Source: Sceloporus undulatus
Taxonomy: Eukaryota; Chordata; Lepidosauria; Squamata; Phrynosomatidae
Assembly (NCBI RefSeq): GCF_019175285.1
Contig: NC_056525.1
Location: forward strand, 135,926,123-135,990,122
Reading direction: 5' to 3'
Length of the DNA: 64,000 nucleotides
Numbering within the stretch: the stretch's first letter is position 1; every line of letters starts with the position of its first letter. The notes below the pieces were generated by a model. The model saw only the letters and a program-made list of their open reading frames with translations. It did no database searches and was not told where the DNA came from. Positions 61,001 to 64,000 of this stretch are shown piece after piece. Made by a program: the position numbers and the translations under genes.

Positions 61001-61685
61001 GTAACCCGATCATTTCGTATCCCGAGGCACCAGTGTAATTCTTAGCTGCCACCCCACAGTAAAAGACCTTCTTTGCCATCTAAGTTCACAATATCGTCTG
61101 CCATTACAGACAGACATCCCCCCTCACCCCTTTCTGTAGCCCCTGCAGGATATGTTTCCAGCCCAGATGTGAAGGCAGCAGCAATTTCTTCCATATCTTT
61201 CTTTCTCACTTTCTGAGATCAAATGGCTTGTTCTATGACACATTGGCTTCCAAATGAAAAAGAACCCGCTTATCAGTTAGAGGCCTCCAAACTCAAACCT
61301 ACAGACCCTGAATTATAGTAAGGTTGACAGCTATGTGCTATATTTCACCTTAGGCTACTTTTAAAAGACTCACTAGAGCATGTTGAAGAGACCATATTTT
61401 CAAACTTTCTTGCTCTGAATCAAATATGGACAATGGGATATGTTTCCGCCATTTCTGGCTTAACAGAAGAACAACCAATCAAGTACAGGCTTGGATCTTA
61501 CCATGAGGGGTATGCTGTGCCCAGAGAGGTAGGTCAGGAGATAGGAGGTTGCTGGCAAGCATGCCTCAGCCACATCAGGGTCACTGGAGTGCGAGAGTTC
61601 ATGTAGACAGTGAGCTGCATCCATCTGCAGATCTGTCAGACTGCTGGTGAAGAGGCCAATCAGCACACGCATACTGCCTTCCATC
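52014..61685 (-). CDS. TMCO6: TMCO6: transmembrane and coiled-coil domains 6 (5' end beyond the window)
   Basis: Nine 3' coding exons in order: 61502-61685, 60038-60142, 59439-59524, 56386-56502, 54592-54703, 54326-54506, 53553-53647, 52295-52462 and 52014-52196. They give 409 aa in one frame. The human protein is about 493 aa, so roughly the first 100 residues, the Arg-rich N-terminus and first part of the repeat domain, lie right of the window; no exon for them was found between 61686 and 64000. Matching blocks include CLHELSHS, EACLPATSYLLTYLS, ELCLYTLGNLVVE, QLLPQGII, VEFAWGLHYII, LWLINNLTADS, VLTVLCNVAAKG and AYCQTL. The product is an armadillo/importin-alpha-like helical repeat protein with an uncertain cellular role. 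The C-terminus after SGLQAL is a few tens of residues longer than I recall for human. It converges with NDUFA2. Confidence 0.95.
53803..54037. mobile_element. Palindromic PIF/Harbinger-like MITE in TMCO6 intron
   Basis: The ends GGGCCCGAATAGACAGGCC and GTCTGTCTGTTTGGGCCC are flanked by TGA on both sides (53800-53802 and 54038-54040). Confidence 0.75.
55302..56181. mobile_element. 880-bp non-autonomous hAT element with CpG-rich and polypurine segments
   Basis: The inverted ends are CAGGGGTCGGCAACCT and AGGTTGCCAACCCCTG. The 8-bp target duplications differ at one base (ATCTAGAA at 55294-55301; ATCTATAA at 56182-56189). The left 180 bp is CpG-rich with GCGGCCCGCC and GGACCGGCCC motifs typical of hAT ends. 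A GGA-rich polypurine tract runs from about 55485 to 55590. A C-run lies at 56116-56127. No transposase is present. It lies in the TMCO6 intron between 54703 and 56386. Confidence 0.85.
57400..57620 (+). repeat. MIR-like tRNA-derived SINE
   Basis: Forward copy: GAGACCAGGGTTCAAATCTC, GGGTGACCTTGGACAAGTC and a GGGTTGCCATAAACTG tail. Confidence 0.75.
57731..58100 (-). mobile_element. Possible solo LTR, Gypsy-like (fossil)
   Basis: On the minus strand the segment runs from TGTCACGGGATAG to a CCTGACA end, so it has TG...CA borders with short inverted termini. An AATAAA lies in its 3' third. No internal coding region or second LTR is evident nearby, and no matching target duplication was found. 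The assignment is tentative and it appears to be an old, solitary relic. Confidence 0.3.
58299..58497 (+). repeat. Sauria SINE
   Basis: Begins GGAGTCCTGGTGGCGCAATG, the tRNA-related head of the squamate Sauria SINE family. It continues with ACTGCAGCCACTCACAA and a GCTCGACTCAGGCTTGCATC region, and ends in the TATTTGCTATTGCTATT tail. This family is a strong squamate marker. Confidence 0.85.
60782..61035. mobile_element. TA-type MITE with internal CGTAACCCG repeats
   Basis: The ends CACTGGTGCCTCGGGTTACG and the inverted CCCGAGGCACCAGTG are flanked by TA (60780-60781 and 61036-61037). The interior repeats TTTCGTAACCCGAAA six or more times in both orientations. It lies in a TMCO6 intron. Confidence 0.75.
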
Positions 61686-62561
61686 CTACCAAATTAAAAC
61701 AAGCTATTGATGCAATTTCTTTCTGCTTTCACACTTTGCTGCATCACTGAAGGAAAACAAATGTGGCATTCAAACTATTCTAATATCCAGGTTACTGAGA
61801 ATCTGCTTGATCCAGGAGATCAGTCTATTCCAGCTGAATGGAATTTATTGACCTTGAACCAAAAAATGTTGACTTATTCCAGTATATTATTCCAAAGTGA
61901 AAATCGTTTGAAGCTTCTTGAACACAGGTTAAAGCGAAGCACACATTCTCTTTTCCACCTGTTTCTCTTAAGATTTAGGTTATTGATTCAGAACTTAATT
62001 TTGATGTTTAAAAAACTGAGGAGAAAATATATACACTGTCCTCTGCCCTGGACAGTAATGAAAACATAAATCTAATATCTGTCAGATTTTTTTCCCCTTT
62101 GGAGAGATATTCATATTTCAATATTTCAATAAGCTACTCTTCTCAGGAAGGAAAGAAGGTATAACAGGACTGAAGCTTGATGTTCTGGTGGCGATCTCAG
62201 AAGCTGTTGAATTTGTTCACTGTTGAATTTGTTCACTCTAACAACTGACCTTAAATCCTGTATACACAAAATGTTTTATTTAAACTGTGAGTATCCCTTA
62301 TGCATGTGAGAATTTTTGTTGGTTCTGGATACTGCAGTAGGCAGCAACCACCTCTAAGTGTTCAGACTTCAAGAAATATATTAATTGTAAAAAATACCAG
62401 TAAAATATTTTGTACCAAAGCTGTTATCATTGTCTTACTGACCTGTACTAAAACCAAAATGAAACAACTTTAGTCACAACTGAGCACAAACAAGGTTAAA
62501 AGTGTGCAGGCTTGGAAGCAAAACCTCCTTGCAATTATGAATATCAGAAGTTAACTGGAGT

Positions 62562-62668
62562 CGCCAGCCACAGATGCTGGCGAAACGTCAGGAAGAAACT
62601 CTTATAGAACATGCCCACATAGCCCGAAAAACCCACAAAAAACTATTAATGCCGGCCATGAAAGCCTT
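62562..62668 (+). repeat. Hammerhead-like retroelement repeat, 5'-truncated copy
   Basis: Contains GCCAGCCACAGATGCTGGC, GAAACGTCAGGAAGAAACTC and AACATGCCCACATAGCCCG. The CTGANGA box of the 62839-62874 copy is absent. Confidence 0.6.
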
Positions 62669-62782
62669 CGCCTTCACAGTTAACTGGATTTTTTTCTTCT
62701 TCTAACCATTTGTTGCATTTCACTCCTGCCTCTTTGTTATTTTTCTGTCTTCCCTTCTGTTAGGACAAACTGTTCTGCTTCA

Positions 62783-62876
62783 TGTTTTTTTGTGGGTTTT
62801 TTTGGGCTATATGACCATGTTCTAGAAAATTTTCTTCCTGACGTTTCGCCAGCATCTGTGGCTGGCATCTTCAGAG
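62783..62876 (-). ncRNA. Hammerhead-ribozyme-like motif within a retroelement repeat
   Basis: On the minus strand, CTGAAGA (62868-62874) is followed by a GC-rich hairpin (GCCAGC and GCTGGC around a 7-nt loop, 62848-62866). GAAAC (62843-62847) and GTC (62840-62842) come next. This is the order of the hammerhead core: CUGANGA, stem II, GAAA, minimal stem III, UH cleavage site. Four flanking base pairs (TTCT before, AGGA after, one G-U) give a short stem I. One extra U before stem II departs from the consensus. Penelope-like retroelements are known to carry minimal hammerheads; attribution to them is inference. Confidence 0.4.
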
Positions 62877-63193
62877 AATGTTCTGCTTCACTTTGCAACA
62901 CTATAAAGTTCACTTCAAAGGAGACAAGCCCAGACTGGGCTGCCTTATCCTTATCATTGTCAGAATCCTCTTCATTCAGTGATTCAGTGAGGATTCTGCC
63001 ATGAGGATTGTATAAGTTAGTGAGATAAGTAGGGATAGCTTTTAGACACATAATCGTATGCTTTGGGGATTATGCAATGGGATATTAGTTGACTATTCAT
63101 ATGCTTTAATGGATTATCATGAATGGGTGGTATGCTGGGGTGGACAAGGTTTGGAGGGAGGTTGCAGAAGGGAAGTCCAGTGGGTTAAACTCT

Positions 63194-63250
63194 CACATAT
63201 ATATATAGTTATATAGATACATAGGTAGATAGATATATAGATAGATAGAC
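63194..63250. repeat. (TA)n/(GATA)n microsatellite
   Basis: Interrupted TATA and GATA repeats. Confidence 0.8.
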
Positions 63251-64000
63251 ATGATGGATCTTATGTCAACAACACCTGTATCTAACACTCTCAGGGAAAG
63301 GCATTCTGGGAAAGAGTTGCTGCCACCATAGGCTATGCTCAGGATGATCACGTATCTGGAACTTTCAGCTGAGAGCAGCAATCAATTTGTGCCAGTCAGG
63401 CAGTTTTATGACGGGGTGATGTTTAACAGATACCCTCTATTCCGGTATCCATAGATCTCTCAAGGCAGAAGAGACTATGAACCAAATGGAGCTTTCATTA
63501 GGACTGCTTTGATGTAGAATCCCCTCCTCTGTGGCGAAGGGGGGTGAGTTGGGGGGAACGATCTGGGTTGACCAGGAAAAAAGAGTGGGGGCTGGGGTTT
63601 TAAAGTGGGGTTTCTCTTTGGAGTTCTTCAGATTCAGCAAAAACGTGATCCAATGTATTTCTACCTTCTCTACAATAAATTTTTGTTTTACAATAGCTGT
63701 TGTGGATGATTGGCTCAGAATACCCAAGTCTCATAATCATGACATGTAAATATGCATACTGAAGGTTAAGGCAAAGGTGGGTCAGCCTATACTACAAGAA
63801 AAAATGGGTAATTTTGGAAGCAACAGATAGAAACCATAGATTATTACACATAAGAATGAATGGGAAAATTCTCTAAAGTAAGCAAGACATCTATTTGCAG
63901 ACAACTGTCACAAACCTGGCTACCCAATCAATGTGGATCTATCCCTACTTATGTGGAATTACTCCTGCACTAAGCAAAAGGGTACTACACTTAAATTGTT

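Larger units (their letters stand above)
61686..64000. other. 5'-side TMCO6 intron reaching the right edge
   Basis: No exon was recognised. It holds the hammerhead-like repeats (62562-62668 and 62783-62876) and a GATA-type microsatellite (63194-63250). The open frames at 62737-63051 and 63437-63727 (minus strand) match nothing I know. Confidence 0.45.

Noticed and set aside
62737-63051. 104-codon minus-strand frame considered as a missing TMCO6 N-terminal exon
   Set aside because: It runs through the hammerhead-like repeat, lacks the Arg-rich TMCO6 start, and does not end in the phase needed by the exon at 61685.
1-64000. CRISPR array, prokaryotic operon, tRNA gene or rRNA gene
   Set aside because: Regularly spaced repeats found are transposon-derived arrays or microsatellites; tRNA- and 5S-like segments are SINE heads with diverged cores; all real genes are spliced vertebrate genes.

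Overview
The window reads as nuclear DNA of a squamate reptile (lizard or snake). The five recognised genes have introns and vertebrate-type splice sites. The interspersed repeats are squamate-typical: a Sauria-type SINE beginning with the GTGGCGCAATGG tRNA head, many MIR-like tRNA SINEs, 5S-rRNA-derived SINEs, CR1 LINE 3' ends, and several palindromic MITE families. I see no bacterial operon, CRISPR array, rRNA operon or tRNA gene.

Gene order from left to right is DND1 (+, about 6.3-12.8 kb, possibly to 17.6 kb), WDR55 (-, 20.9-29.4 kb), IK/RED (-, 32.2-47.6 kb), NDUFA2 (+, 47.9-51.7 kb) and TMCO6 (-, 52.0-61.7 kb, 5' end outside the window). From memory this matches the human 5q31 order TMCO6-NDUFA2-IK-WDR55-DND1 in reverse, so it is a conserved amniote block. 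I rebuilt exon by exon, with reading frame preserved at every junction, the whole CDS of WDR55 (375 aa), IK (553 aa) and NDUFA2 (100 aa), nine 3' coding exons of TMCO6 (409 aa), and DND1 (354 aa if its last exon is read without a further splice).

IK and NDUFA2 share a short bidirectional promoter of 301 bp between start codons, built from two GC-box plus inverted-CCAAT modules. WDR55 has a GC-rich promoter with an NRF1-like palindrome. DND1, a germ-cell RNA-binding protein, instead appears to have a TATA promoter with two CCAAT boxes made by a local tandem duplication, followed in intron 1 by a four-copy 123-bp array derived from a mobile element. NDUFA2 and TMCO6 converge tail to tail, with poly(A) signals 200 bp apart.

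The products act in separate basic processes: germline mRNA control (DND1), nucleolar rRNA maturation (WDR55), pre-mRNA splicing (IK), mitochondrial complex I (NDUFA2) and an armadillo-type protein (TMCO6). Clustering is therefore ancestral linkage and promoter sharing, not a pathway operon. The strongest unusual signals are an AT-AC minor-spliceosome (U12-type) intron in IK with near-perfect consensus sites, a hammerhead-ribozyme-like core in a repeat near the right edge, the duplicated DND1 promoter, and transposons nested with intact target-site duplications. The left 6 kb and the last 2.3 kb hold no gene I can support beyond repeats.
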